A DNA stretch of 64,000 nucleotides, taken from Actinokineospora inagensis DSM 44258. Its GTDB lineage: Bacteria; Actinomycetota; Actinomycetes; Mycobacteriales; Pseudonocardiaceae. Within the stretch, counting starts at the first letter, position 1; each line of letters opens with the position of its first letter. The stretch covers positions 78,732 through 142,731 of the forward strand of contig NZ_AXWW01000015.1 in assembly GCF_000482865.1 (NCBI RefSeq), in the 5' to 3' direction. Of the stretch, positions 16,681 to 24,062 are shown one piece after another. A program made the translations under genes and the position numbers. Under the pieces are notes generated by a model that did not search any database, was not told where the DNA came from, and saw only the letters and a program-made list of their open reading frames with translations.

Positions 16681-17670
16681 ATGCCCAGCCTGTCCGACGC
16701 CCTCGACCGCGCGCTGGCCGACGCCCTGGCCGAGGCCCGGTACCCGACCAAGCGGCTCGCGGACTCGGCGCAGGCGCTCAGCCACCGGTACCGCGCAGGC
16801 GTGGACCCCACGTCCGTCGTGCTCGACGCCGACATCGCCGCGGCCGCCTACGCCGCCTACCGGATGCCCGCCACGCACGCCGCCGTGGTCGCCGCGCTCA
16901 GCGAGGTCGCCGCGCTCGCCCCGGACTTCGCGCCCCGGACCGTGGTTGACATCGGCGGCGGCACCGGCGCGGCGGTGTGGGCGGCCGCGCGGGTGTGGCC
17001 GTCGCTGGCTGAGGCGACCGTGCTCGACCACTCCGCGCAGGCCATGTCGCTGGGGCGACGGCTGGCGGAGCGGGCCGACAGCGAGGCGGTCCGCCGTACC
17101 CGGTGGCAGCGCGCGTCCCTCGGCAACACCGAGCTACCGCCGACGGACATCGCCACCTTGTCCTATGTGCTCAGCGAGCTCACCGAGAAGGCCAGGGGCT
17201 CCACGGTCCGCGCGATGGCAGGGGCCACCCTCGCCGTTGTCATCGAGCCCGGTACGCCCGCCGGGTACGAGCGGGTCATGGCCGCGCGGGACGAACTCAT
17301 CGCCGCCGGTATGCACGTCGTGGCCCCCTGCCCGCACAGTGGCACCTGCCCCATCCCGCGCGGGCAGGACTGGTGCCACTTCGCCGCCCGCCTCGGCCGC
17401 AGCGCCCTGCACCAGCGCCTCAAGACCGCCACGCTCAACTTCGAGGACGAGAAGTTCGCCTACGTCGCCGCCGCCCGCGAGCCGTGGCCCACCGCCCCCG
17501 CCCGGGTCGTGCGGCACCCGCTCAAGCGCAAGGGGCTGGTGTCGCTGCGGCTGTGCGGGGCCGACGGTCTGGCCGACAGCATCGTCAGCAAGCGGGATCC
17601 GGCCGCGTACCGGACGGCCCGCGACACCTCGTGGGGCGACCCGTGGGTAACTGGCGGTAACGACCGGTAG
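16681..17670 (+). CDS. Rsm22-like ribosomal small-subunit methyltransferase
   Basis: A 329-aa protein from ATG 16681; a TTG three codons upstream is possible. It has a class I SAM-binding motif, VVDIGGGTGAAVWAA (about residues 87-101). Further on it has the Rsm22 hallmark, a cysteine cluster followed by a basic C-terminus: APCPHSGTCPIPRGQDWCHF (about residues 218-237). In this family the cysteines bind an iron-sulfur cluster. Mitochondrial Rsm22 acts on the small ribosomal subunit; bacterial relatives are less studied. It stands alone 58 bp after the YtkA operon. Confidence 0.85.
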   Translation: MPSLSDALDRALADALAEARYPTKRLADSAQALSHRYRAGVDPTSVVLDADIAAAAYAAYRMPATHAAVVAALSEVAALAPDFAPRTVVDIGGGTGAAVWAAARVWPSLAEATVLDHSAQAMSLGRRLAERADSEAVRRTRWQRASLGNTELPPTDIATLSYVLSELTEKARGSTVRAMAGATLAVVIEPGTPAGYERVMAARDELIAAGMHVVAPCPHSGTCPIPRGQDWCHFAARLGRSALHQRLKTATLNFEDEKFAYVAAAREPWPTAPARVVRHPLKRKGLVSLRLCGADGLADSIVSKRDPAAYRTARDTSWGDPWVTGGNDR

Positions 17671-17690
17671 ATCAACCGGCACTGTCCGTT

Positions 17691-18029
17691 GTGAACTCCC
17701 GGCTCGTGCCTGGTTGGGAAAAATCGCACGTCGGTTGCGTCATGGGTGCTCGCCGGGTGCGTCTCCAGTGCATGCGGACGCCCAAGACTCCCCACGGTCG
17801 ACGGCTCGTGCTCCCGGTGCCCCGGCGCGACGGGAACGACCCGATGGCCGTGTTGACCCCGTTGCAGTTGCGCATCCTGCGACTGCGCGTGGTCGACGGC
17901 AAGACGGCCGAGGAAGTCGCCGTCAAGCTCGACATGTCGCCCACCGCGGTGCGCATCACCCAGCACCGCGCCCTGGAGCGGCTGCGCGAGCGGCTCGGCT
18001 ACGACCCCGACGAAGACGCGACGGACTGA
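17691..18029 (+). CDS. Small protein with sigma-region-4-like helix-turn-helix
   Basis: A protein of up to 112 aa from GTG 17691. The start is uncertain: ATG 17742 and ATG 17772 are in frame, and none has a good ribosome-binding site. The C-terminal 60 residues (LTPLQLRILRLRVVDGKTAEEVAVKLDMSPTAVRITQHRALERLRERLG) match region 4 of sigma-70-type factors. There is no region 2, so it is not a complete sigma factor. It may be a DNA-binding accessory protein or the remnant of an ECF factor. Confidence 0.6.
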   Translation: MNSRLVPGWEKSHVGCVMGARRVRLQCMRTPKTPHGRRLVLPVPRRDGNDPMAVLTPLQLRILRLRVVDGKTAEEVAVKLDMSPTAVRITQHRALERLRERLGYDPDEDATD

Positions 18030-18116
18030 GCGGGGCCGACCGGGTCGGACCACCTGACCGGGTGGATCTTGCTCCCGCCAGTCCCCGAGGCGCGCCCCCG
18101 TCCCTAGCGTGACGGC

Positions 18117-18536
18117 GTGAACGCCACGACCATCCACCGGCAGCACTGGCAGACCATCCAGACCTACGACTGGGAAGCCATGCGCGCCCGCTACCACCCC
18201 GACTACGTCTACACCGACGTCACCGGCACCCGGCACCGCGAGACCGACACCCCCGTCGAGGTCATGCGCACGCTGCACGCCGCCTTCCCCGACGTCGTGT
18301 TCAGCTACGACGAGTTCCACCCCAGCGCGGACGGCGGCACGTCGTTCGTCGAGGTGCGCTGCGTCGGCCACCACCTCGGCCCGCTCGGTCCGCTGCCGCC
18401 GACCGGCCGCCGGGTGGCCAGCTTCGCCTGCCACGTGATCGAGGCCCGCGACGGGTTGATCTTCCGCGAGCGCGACTACTTCGACATGGCGGCCATCGAC
18501 CGGCAGATCGCGGGCGAACTCGTCGTCGAGATCTGA
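18117..18536 (+). CDS. SnoaL-like protein
   Basis: A 139-aa protein from GTG 18117. Signature stretches of the SnoaL-like fold are present: HWQTIQTYDWEAMRARYHPDYVYTD at the N-terminus, TLHAAFPDVVFSYDEF in the middle, and the closing strand pair VASFACHVIEARDGLIFRERDYFDMA. This ending (xxExRDGxIxxxRxYxD) is typical of the SnoaL polyketide-cyclase-like group. It probably binds or isomerises a small molecule. It is followed by a gene-free stretch and is not clearly tied to an operon. Confidence 0.75.
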   Translation: MNATTIHRQHWQTIQTYDWEAMRARYHPDYVYTDVTGTRHRETDTPVEVMRTLHAAFPDVVFSYDEFHPSADGGTSFVEVRCVGHHLGPLGPLPPTGRRVASFACHVIEARDGLIFRERDYFDMAAIDRQIAGELVVEI

Positions 18537-18700
18537 CCGGTCCGGCGCGTATTGTGTGATCGCCGGTCCCCACCGTTCACACCTTTCACCGTTAATTCTG
18601 TGAAACACGGCGCTGCCATTTCTGGATACGCTCATCCTGGTCGCCGTACCCCACGATTGCCCTGGTCCGGCTGGTTGAACCGGCCGTTGAGCCATTCGGC

Positions 18701-18732
18701 GCATCACATAGTGCTATAGCTGAATGTGATGC
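18701..18732 (+). promoter_or_regulatory. Inverted repeat upstream of the M6 protease
   Basis: In the 302-bp gap before the protease gene, GCATCACAT (18701-18709) and ATGTGATGC (18724-18732) form perfect 9-bp arms around a 14-nt A/T-rich spacer. The spacing suits a dimeric regulator. The 60 bp after it are unusually A/T-rich, with a possible promoter (TTGGCT 18738-18743, 17 bp, then ATACCT). Nothing else in the gap is identifiable. Confidence 0.45.
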
Positions 18733-18838
18733 CCGAATTGGCTCTTGTAATCATGTTGTGATACCTGCACACGAGGTCACTCATCTACTGTTTCGCGAGG
18801 CTTCACCCGGAGTCGTCCCCACGAAATTGGAGGAATGA

Positions 18839-21232
18839 GTGCGCCGAAGATTGGTCGCCGCGATCGCCGCGGCGGCGGTGGTCGGGGCCGGGGTGCTGGT
18901 GGTCAGCGGTGCCGCCGACGCGGCCCCCGCGACGCCGCAGGGCTCCCCGGCCGCCAAGAGCGCCGCGGAGCAGTCCGACGAGATCGTCAACCCGCTGGAG
19001 GCCAAGCGCCGCGCCCTGCGCCAGGAGGGGCTGTCCAAGGTCCTCTCCGGCGGCGCGCAGGTGGAGCAGCGCGGGGCGAGCACCGTGGTCAAGGTCGGTG
19101 CCGCGCCCGCGGCCAAGGGCGGCAAGAAGGACGCCGACCAGTACGTCGAACTGGGCAGGGAGAAGACGGACAAGATCTTCGTCATCCTCGCCGAGTTCGG
19201 TGACCAGCGGCACCCGGACTTCCCCGACCAGGACACCAGCCCGGCGACCCCGGGCCCGACCAAGTTCGACGGTCCGCTGCACAACCAGATCCCCAAGCCC
19301 GACCGCTCGGTCGACAACAAGACCATCTGGCAGTCGGACTTCTCGAAGCAGCACTACCAGGACATCTACTTCGGCCAGGGCCCGAACGTCGAGTCGTTGA
19401 AGACCTTCTACGAGAAGGCCTCCTCGGGTCGGTACTCGGTCGACGGCGAGGTCACCGACTGGGTGAAGGTGCCCTACAACGAGGCCCGGTACGGCCGTTC
19501 CGACGGCCAGCCGTGCGCGGGCAAGATCTGCGGCAACTCCTGGTACCTCATCCAGGACGCCATCAACAAGTGGGTGTCCGACCGCAAGGCGCAGGGCGCG
19601 ACCGACGCCGACATCAAGGCCGACCTCGCCTCTTACGACCAGTGGGACCGCTACGACTACGACCACGACGGCAACTTCAACGAGCCCGACGGGTACATCG
19701 ACCACTTCCAGATCGTGCACGCGGGCGCGGACCAGTCCGACGGTGACCCGCTCTACGGCGAGGACGCCATCTGGGCGCACCGCTGGTACGCGTTCTCCAA
19801 CTCCACCACCGGCCCGGCCGACAACAAGCTGGGTGGTGTGCAGATCGGCAACACCGGTCTGTGGGTCGGCGACTACACGATGCAGCCGGAGAACGGCGGC
19901 CTCGGCGTGTTCGCCCACGAGTACGGGCACGACCTGGGTCTGCCGGACAACTACGACACCGTCGGACCGGGTGGCGCGCAGGAGAACGGCATCAACTGGT
20001 GGTCCATCATGGGCCAGAGCCGCGTGTCGCTGGCCAACGAGCCGATCGGTCTGCGCGCCAACGACTTCTCCCCGTGGGACAAGCTGCAGTTGGGCTGGCT
20101 GGACTACGAGACCGTCGTGGCCGGTCAGGATCGGAAGATCGATCTAGGCCCGGCCGCGTACAACACCAACAAGGCTCAAGGGGCGGTGGTTGTCCTACCG
20201 GACAAGACAAAAACCACGACCTATGGGCCACCGTTCGCCGGTAAGAACATGTGGTGGAGCGACAAGGGTGACAACCTCACCAACACGCTGACCCGTTCGG
20301 TCGACCTTACCGGGAAGACCGCCGCGGAGCTCAAGCTCAAGGCGCGCTACGACATCGAGGACTGCGACTGCGACTTCCTGTTCGTGGAAGCGTCCACCGA
20401 CGGCGGTGCCAACTGGACCGCTCTTGACGGCACGGCCAACGGCAAGCCGTTCATCCACAACGCGGTCGGCACCCCGGCCATCACGAACTCGACCAACAAC
20501 CAATGGGTCGACGTCGCGGTGCCGCTCAACGCTTACGCGGGCAAGAACATCAAGCTGCGGCTGAACTACCGCACTGACGGCGGCTTCGCGCTCAACGGCT
20601 TCTTCGCCGACGAGATCTACGTGAACGCCGACGGCGCCGCGCTGTTCACCGACGGCGCGGAGAACGGCAACAACGGCTGGACCCCGGCCGGGTTCCGGAT
20701 CACCACCGGCACCGAGACCGCGACGTTCGACAACTTCTACATCGCGGCCAACCGCGCCTACGTCGGGTTCGACAAGTACCTGCAGATGGGTCCTTACGAC
20801 TACGGGTTCCCGGACCGGCCGAACTACTCGGTCCGCTTCCCGTACCAGCAGGGCCTGTTGGTGTCGTACTGGGACACCTCCCAGACCGACAACAACACGT
20901 CGGTGCACCCGGGCGAGTCGCTGTTCTCCATCGTCGACGCGCACCCGGACCCGATCTACAACCTGCAGGGCCAGCCGTGGCGGCCCCGCATCGCGGGTTA
21001 CGACGCGCCGTTCTCGCTGAACAAGTCCGACTCGTTCACCCTGTACGCGGGTGGCCGGGCGAGCTACGTCCGCGGGACCCCGGCGCAGCCGGTGTTCGAC
21101 GACACGAAGTCCTACTTCAACGCCGCCCAGCCGACCGCGGGCGTCAAGCTTCCGGCCGTCGGGGTGGGCATCAAGGTCTTGAAGCAGGACGGGCCGTCGA
21201 TGACCATCCGGGTCTACTCGACCAAGAAGTGA
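18839..21232 (+). CDS. Secreted M6-family metalloprotease (immune inhibitor A-like)
   Basis: A 797-aa protein. GTG 18839 is preferred because GGAGG lies 5 nt upstream and the frame opens with a signal peptide (RRRLVAAIAAAAVVGAGVLVVSG, cleaved near ADAAPA). A propeptide follows, then the M6 catalytic domain with zinc motif HEYGHDLGLPD (His360, Glu361, His364) and a downstream WWSIMGQSR Met-turn. The C-terminal half has beta-sandwich stretches (YDIEDCDCDFLFVEASTDGGANW), as in InhA-type enzymes. It should be exported and degrade extracellular proteins. A strong hairpin follows the stop. The protein contains all expected catalytic residues. Confidence 0.92.
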   Translation: MRRRLVAAIAAAAVVGAGVLVVSGAADAAPATPQGSPAAKSAAEQSDEIVNPLEAKRRALRQEGLSKVLSGGAQVEQRGASTVVKVGAAPAAKGGKKDADQYVELGREKTDKIFVILAEFGDQRHPDFPDQDTSPATPGPTKFDGPLHNQIPKPDRSVDNKTIWQSDFSKQHYQDIYFGQGPNVESLKTFYEKASSGRYSVDGEVTDWVKVPYNEARYGRSDGQPCAGKICGNSWYLIQDAINKWVSDRKAQGATDADIKADLASYDQWDRYDYDHDGNFNEPDGYIDHFQIVHAGADQSDGDPLYGEDAIWAHRWYAFSNSTTGPADNKLGGVQIGNTGLWVGDYTMQPENGGLGVFAHEYGHDLGLPDNYDTVGPGGAQENGINWWSIMGQSRVSLANEPIGLRANDFSPWDKLQLGWLDYETVVAGQDRKIDLGPAAYNTNKAQGAVVVLPDKTKTTTYGPPFAGKNMWWSDKGDNLTNTLTRSVDLTGKTAAELKLKARYDIEDCDCDFLFVEASTDGGANWTALDGTANGKPFIHNAVGTPAITNSTNNQWVDVAVPLNAYAGKNIKLRLNYRTDGGFALNGFFADEIYVNADGAALFTDGAENGNNGWTPAGFRITTGTETATFDNFYIAANRAYVGFDKYLQMGPYDYGFPDRPNYSVRFPYQQGLLVSYWDTSQTDNNTSVHPGESLFSIVDAHPDPIYNLQGQPWRPRIAGYDAPFSLNKSDSFTLYAGGRASYVRGTPAQPVFDDTKSYFNAAQPTAGVKLPAVGVGIKVLKQDGPSMTIRVYSTKK

Positions 21233-21308
21233 CCCGGCAGGCCGTGGTCGTCCGGTGCGGTGGCGGGGCATGCCATCGTTCCACAGTGGACTGATCACGG
21301 CAGGAGCG

Positions 21309-21350
21309 ACCAGGGCCGGTGGTGGGGTCAACCCCACCACCGGCCCTGGT
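21309..21350 (+). terminator. Strong hairpin terminator after the M6 protease
   Basis: Perfect 19-bp arms (21309-21327 and 21332-21350) enclose a 4-nt loop, TCAA. No U-run follows, which is common in actinobacteria. It lies 77 nt after the protease stop and should end its transcript. Confidence 0.85.
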
Positions 21351-21396
21351 GCGTGCAGGCTGTCCCGGGGTCCGCGCGGTTCCTAGCGTGATCATC

Positions 21397-22059
21397 ATGA
21401 CCTGGCTGACGACCAAGGCGACCCGCGCGCCGTGGGTGCTCCCGGTTGGGGCACTCATCGCCGTATTCCTGGTGTACTCGCTACCGCCGTACCTGACCTT
21501 CGACCCGGCTCTTTCCCGCGTGCCCGCGGGGTTCTGGTTGCACTACCCGACCCTCTTACTGCACATCACCTTCGGCTCCGTGGCGATGGTGGGCGGCTTC
21601 CTGCAAGTGTGGCCGTGGTTCCGTTCAGCCCACCCGCGCCTACACGCGAAAGTCGGCCGGATCTATGTATTCGGGGGAGTCTTACCGGCCGCCACCATGG
21701 CGTTCATCCTCGGCTTCACCTCGCCCTTCGGCCCCATCACCCGCGCGAGCGACATGCTCGGGGCCGTCCTGTGGTTCACCGCGACTCTTATCGGCTACCG
21801 CAAGGCCCGCGCCAAGGACTTCCGCGCCCACCGCACCTGGATGGTCCGCAGCTACGTCTTGACCCTCTCCACGATCACCAACCGCCTCTGGGGCCCGATC
21901 GTCGCCCTCGTCCTCGCCCCCGGCCTGGACACCACCTTCGGCGGCAGCGAACTGGCCATGGGTCAGGCGATCGCGGGCATCACCGCCTGGCTGGGCTGGA
22001 CGGTCCCGCTGGTGCTCTTGGAGTGGTTTGGCACCCGCAGACGGCAGGTTGCTCGGTAG
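21397..22059 (+). CDS. DUF2306-like membrane protein
   Basis: A 220-aa protein. ATG 21397 is chosen because the upstream in-frame part lies in the terminator. There are about six to seven membrane helices. Histidines sit near helix ends: PAGFWLHYPTLLLHITFGSVAMVGGFLQ and HPRLHAKVGRIYVFGG (about residues 45-95), plus DFRAHRTWMVRSY. This His pattern matches the DUF2306 family, thought to be heme- or redox-associated membrane proteins; the function is not established. It is monocistronic by position. Confidence 0.7.
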   Translation: MTWLTTKATRAPWVLPVGALIAVFLVYSLPPYLTFDPALSRVPAGFWLHYPTLLLHITFGSVAMVGGFLQVWPWFRSAHPRLHAKVGRIYVFGGVLPAATMAFILGFTSPFGPITRASDMLGAVLWFTATLIGYRKARAKDFRAHRTWMVRSYVLTLSTITNRLWGPIVALVLAPGLDTTFGGSELAMGQAIAGITAWLGWTVPLVLLEWFGTRRRQVAR

Positions 22060-22318
22060 TCTTACCGGTGTGGGGGAGAAAGTCCTGTTCACATAGCGGG
22101 GGACCTGGGCCGGTGGTCGCCTTCGCGGTGGTGGTGCGCAAGGCCCGCCCGCGCCGGGCGGCCGGGATTGCCGTCGTGGGCTCGGCGGACTTCGCCGCAC
22201 TGGGGCCGGGCACGGCGGCCTCTACGGGGTCCGCACCACTCCCGCGCCACGGCAGGTGGACCTCGACGCGATCACCGCGGCCGTCGCCGCTGCGGCGGAC
22301 ATCCTGGGCGCCGCGTGA
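22060..22318. other. Gene-free stretch with possible coding remnant
   Basis: About 260 bp between the DUF2306 gene and the convergent sigma-factor gene. A short plus-strand frame ending at TGA 22316-22318 reads VDLDAITAAVAAAADILGAA, which looks like a real helical C-terminus. No start or clear upstream continuation in the same frame is found. It may be the tail of a decayed gene. Confidence 0.3.
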
Positions 22319-22801
22319 TCAGGCGGCGAGGGCGGACTCGCGGAGGGCGCGCAGCGCGTAGTGCAGGCGGCTTTTCACCGTGCCGACCGGGACCTGGAGG
22401 GTGATGGCGGCGGCAGCGGCGGTGCGGTCGGCGAAGTAGACCTCGACCACGGTCTTGCGGTGCGGCTCGGGGAGGGCTTCGAGGGCGGCGTCCACCACGA
22501 CCTTGTCGAGGACCTCGTCGGTGCGGGCGGGGGCGCTGGTGACGTCGACCTCGGGGAGTTCGACCTCGGCGGGGCGGGCGGCGCGGCCGCGGTGCTGGTC
22601 GACGGCGATGTTGTGGGCGACGCGCATGAGCCAGGAGCGAACGGAGCCGCGGTCCTCGGTGAGTTTCTCGCGGTGGCGCCAGGCGCGGATCCAGGTTTCC
22701 TGCACCACGTCCTCCGCGCGGTGCGGGTCACCGGTGACGCGGCGGGCGTAGGAGAGCAGGGCGGCGCGGTGGGTGGCGACGAGGGTGTCGAACTCGGCCA
22801 T
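22319..22801 (-). CDS. ECF-type RNA polymerase sigma factor
   Basis: A 160-aa protein from ATG 22801, with AAGGAGAAG just upstream. Region 2 is visible as DPHRAEDVVQETWIRAWRHREKL, followed by GSVRSWLMRVAHNIAVDQHR. Region 4 is ALPEPHRKTVVEVYFADRTAAAAAITLQVPVGTVKSRLHYALRALRE. Spacing and length are typical of ECF factors of the SigK/SigL type. No anti-sigma gene with a zinc-finger or membrane domain is adjacent. It precedes the mycosin gene on the same strand across 139 bp but is probably transcribed away from it, downstream. Confidence 0.9.
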   Translation of the reverse strand: MAEFDTLVATHRAALLSYARRVTGDPHRAEDVVQETWIRAWRHREKLTEDRGSVRSWLMRVAHNIAVDQHRGRAARPAEVELPEVDVTSAPARTDEVLDKVVVDAALEALPEPHRKTVVEVYFADRTAAAAAITLQVPVGTVKSRLHYALRALRESALAA

Positions 22802-22940
22802 CGGACTTCTCCTTGCGTCGTGCTTTCCGTTGTGACACAAGGTTCTCGCTTCTTACCCCCGGTTTCGCTGGGTCAATCCCGCCAACCGCGGGGGTGGTCC
22901 CGCCCTTCTCGTGGGGGCCACCCCCTGGGGATATCCCTAC

Positions 22941-24062
22941 CTACGCTGCTTTCCACCGTCGCCGTCGGGCACGCATGACGGCCAGGGCGGTGCCACCGCC
23001 CACGACAGCGGCACCGCCGAGCGCGGCCACGAACAGCAGGGCGGCCCGTGCGGGTCCACGGTCTTCCACCGGTGGCAACGCCACTACGACGTGTTCCTTG
23101 GACGGCGGCGCCTTCGTTTGTCCGCTCAAGAGCGTGGTCACGGCGGCGACGGGGTCCACGATCCCGTACCCGACAACAGGGTGCGGTACCTGCCCGGCTG
23201 GCTTGTCCGCGGTCGCGGTAAGACGTTTGATGACGTCGGCGGCTGACATGTCCGGATACTGCCCACGCACCAAAGCAGCGCTACCGGCCACGAACGCCAC
23301 CGCCAGCTCCGGCCCCGCCGCCAACCGATGCCCAGGCCCGGACGGTCCGATCCCAACCAACTGATCGGCCGGGGCCGCCAGCATCGGTTGCGCCCCCAAC
23401 GTCACCGTCTTGGCTGGCCCATCCGGTCCGACAGGGGCAACGGCCACGACACCATCCATCGATGCCGGGTACGCCCGCTGTTTGGGTTGTCTTACCGCCG
23501 CGGGCGCCACTACTACGACGTCCCGCGTCCTCGCGTAGTCCACGGCGGCCTGCAACTCAGGTGTGCTCACCGTGTTCAGGACGCCGATGGCGACAACGCG
23601 CGCCCCACTGTCGACCGCTACCCGGATTCCCGCCGCCAACGCGGCCGGGTCCACCTTGCCCGGGTCGCTGGTCACCCGCACCGGGATGATCTGGGCGTCC
23701 GGTGCCACTCCCGCGAACGCCGTCTTCGGTTGCGGCCGGGACGCGATCAGCCCGGCCAAGAACGTCCCGTGACCAGCGCAGTCGCTGTCCGCGGCACCTC
23801 CGGCGACGTCCGCTCCCGCGGTCACCGCGCCCGCCAGCGAGGGCGCCGCGGCGCTGACCCCGGTGTCGACCACCGCGACCGCGACCCCGCCGCGCGTCAT
23901 CGGCCACACCCGCTCCGCCCCGAGTCGCTTCTGCGCCCACGGCTCCGGCTGCGCCACCGTGTTCTCCGGCGGCGCGCACTGCCCTTGCTGCTGCGCGGAC
24001 GCCTGCTGCGGTAGCGCTACCGCCATGATCACCGCGATAGCCCCGACGAGTGCCGCCCTCAT
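22941..24062 (-). CDS. mycP: Mycosin-like subtilase of the type VII secretion locus, catalytically degenerate
   Basis: A 373-aa protein. ATG 24062 has GGAGGA 5 nt upstream and overlaps the EccC stop (ATGA). It has a signal peptide (to about residue 23, ASAQQQ), an S8 domain, and a C-terminal membrane helix with a basic tail (ALLFVAALGGAAVVGGGTALAVMRARRRRW), the mycosin layout. The catalytic Asp (AVVDTGV) and His (GHGTFLAGL) are present. The Ser motif, normally GTSxAAP, reads GPELAVAF, and the oxyanion Asn site, normally AAGN, reads APAAV. The protein is therefore unlikely to cut peptides. Mycosins are known to stabilise the ESX membrane complex independently of protease activity, and this one may have kept only that job. 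Confidence 0.88.
   Translation of the reverse strand: MRAALVGAIAVIMAVALPQQASAQQQGQCAPPENTVAQPEPWAQKRLGAERVWPMTRGGVAVAVVDTGVSAAAPSLAGAVTAGADVAGGAADSDCAGHGTFLAGLIASRPQPKTAFAGVAPDAQIIPVRVTSDPGKVDPAALAAGIRVAVDSGARVVAIGVLNTVSTPELQAAVDYARTRDVVVVAPAAVRQPKQRAYPASMDGVVAVAPVGPDGPAKTVTLGAQPMLAAPADQLVGIGPSGPGHRLAAGPELAVAFVAGSAALVRGQYPDMSAADVIKRLTATADKPAGQVPHPVVGYGIVDPVAAVTTLLSGQTKAPPSKEHVVVALPPVEDRGPARAALLFVAALGGAAVVGGGTALAVMRARRRRWKAA

Noticed and set aside
18835-19203. Frame starting at ATG 18835, four bases before the M6 protease start
   Set aside because: The Arg/Gly-rich product is nonsense, while GTG 18839 gives a signal peptide and the full protease.
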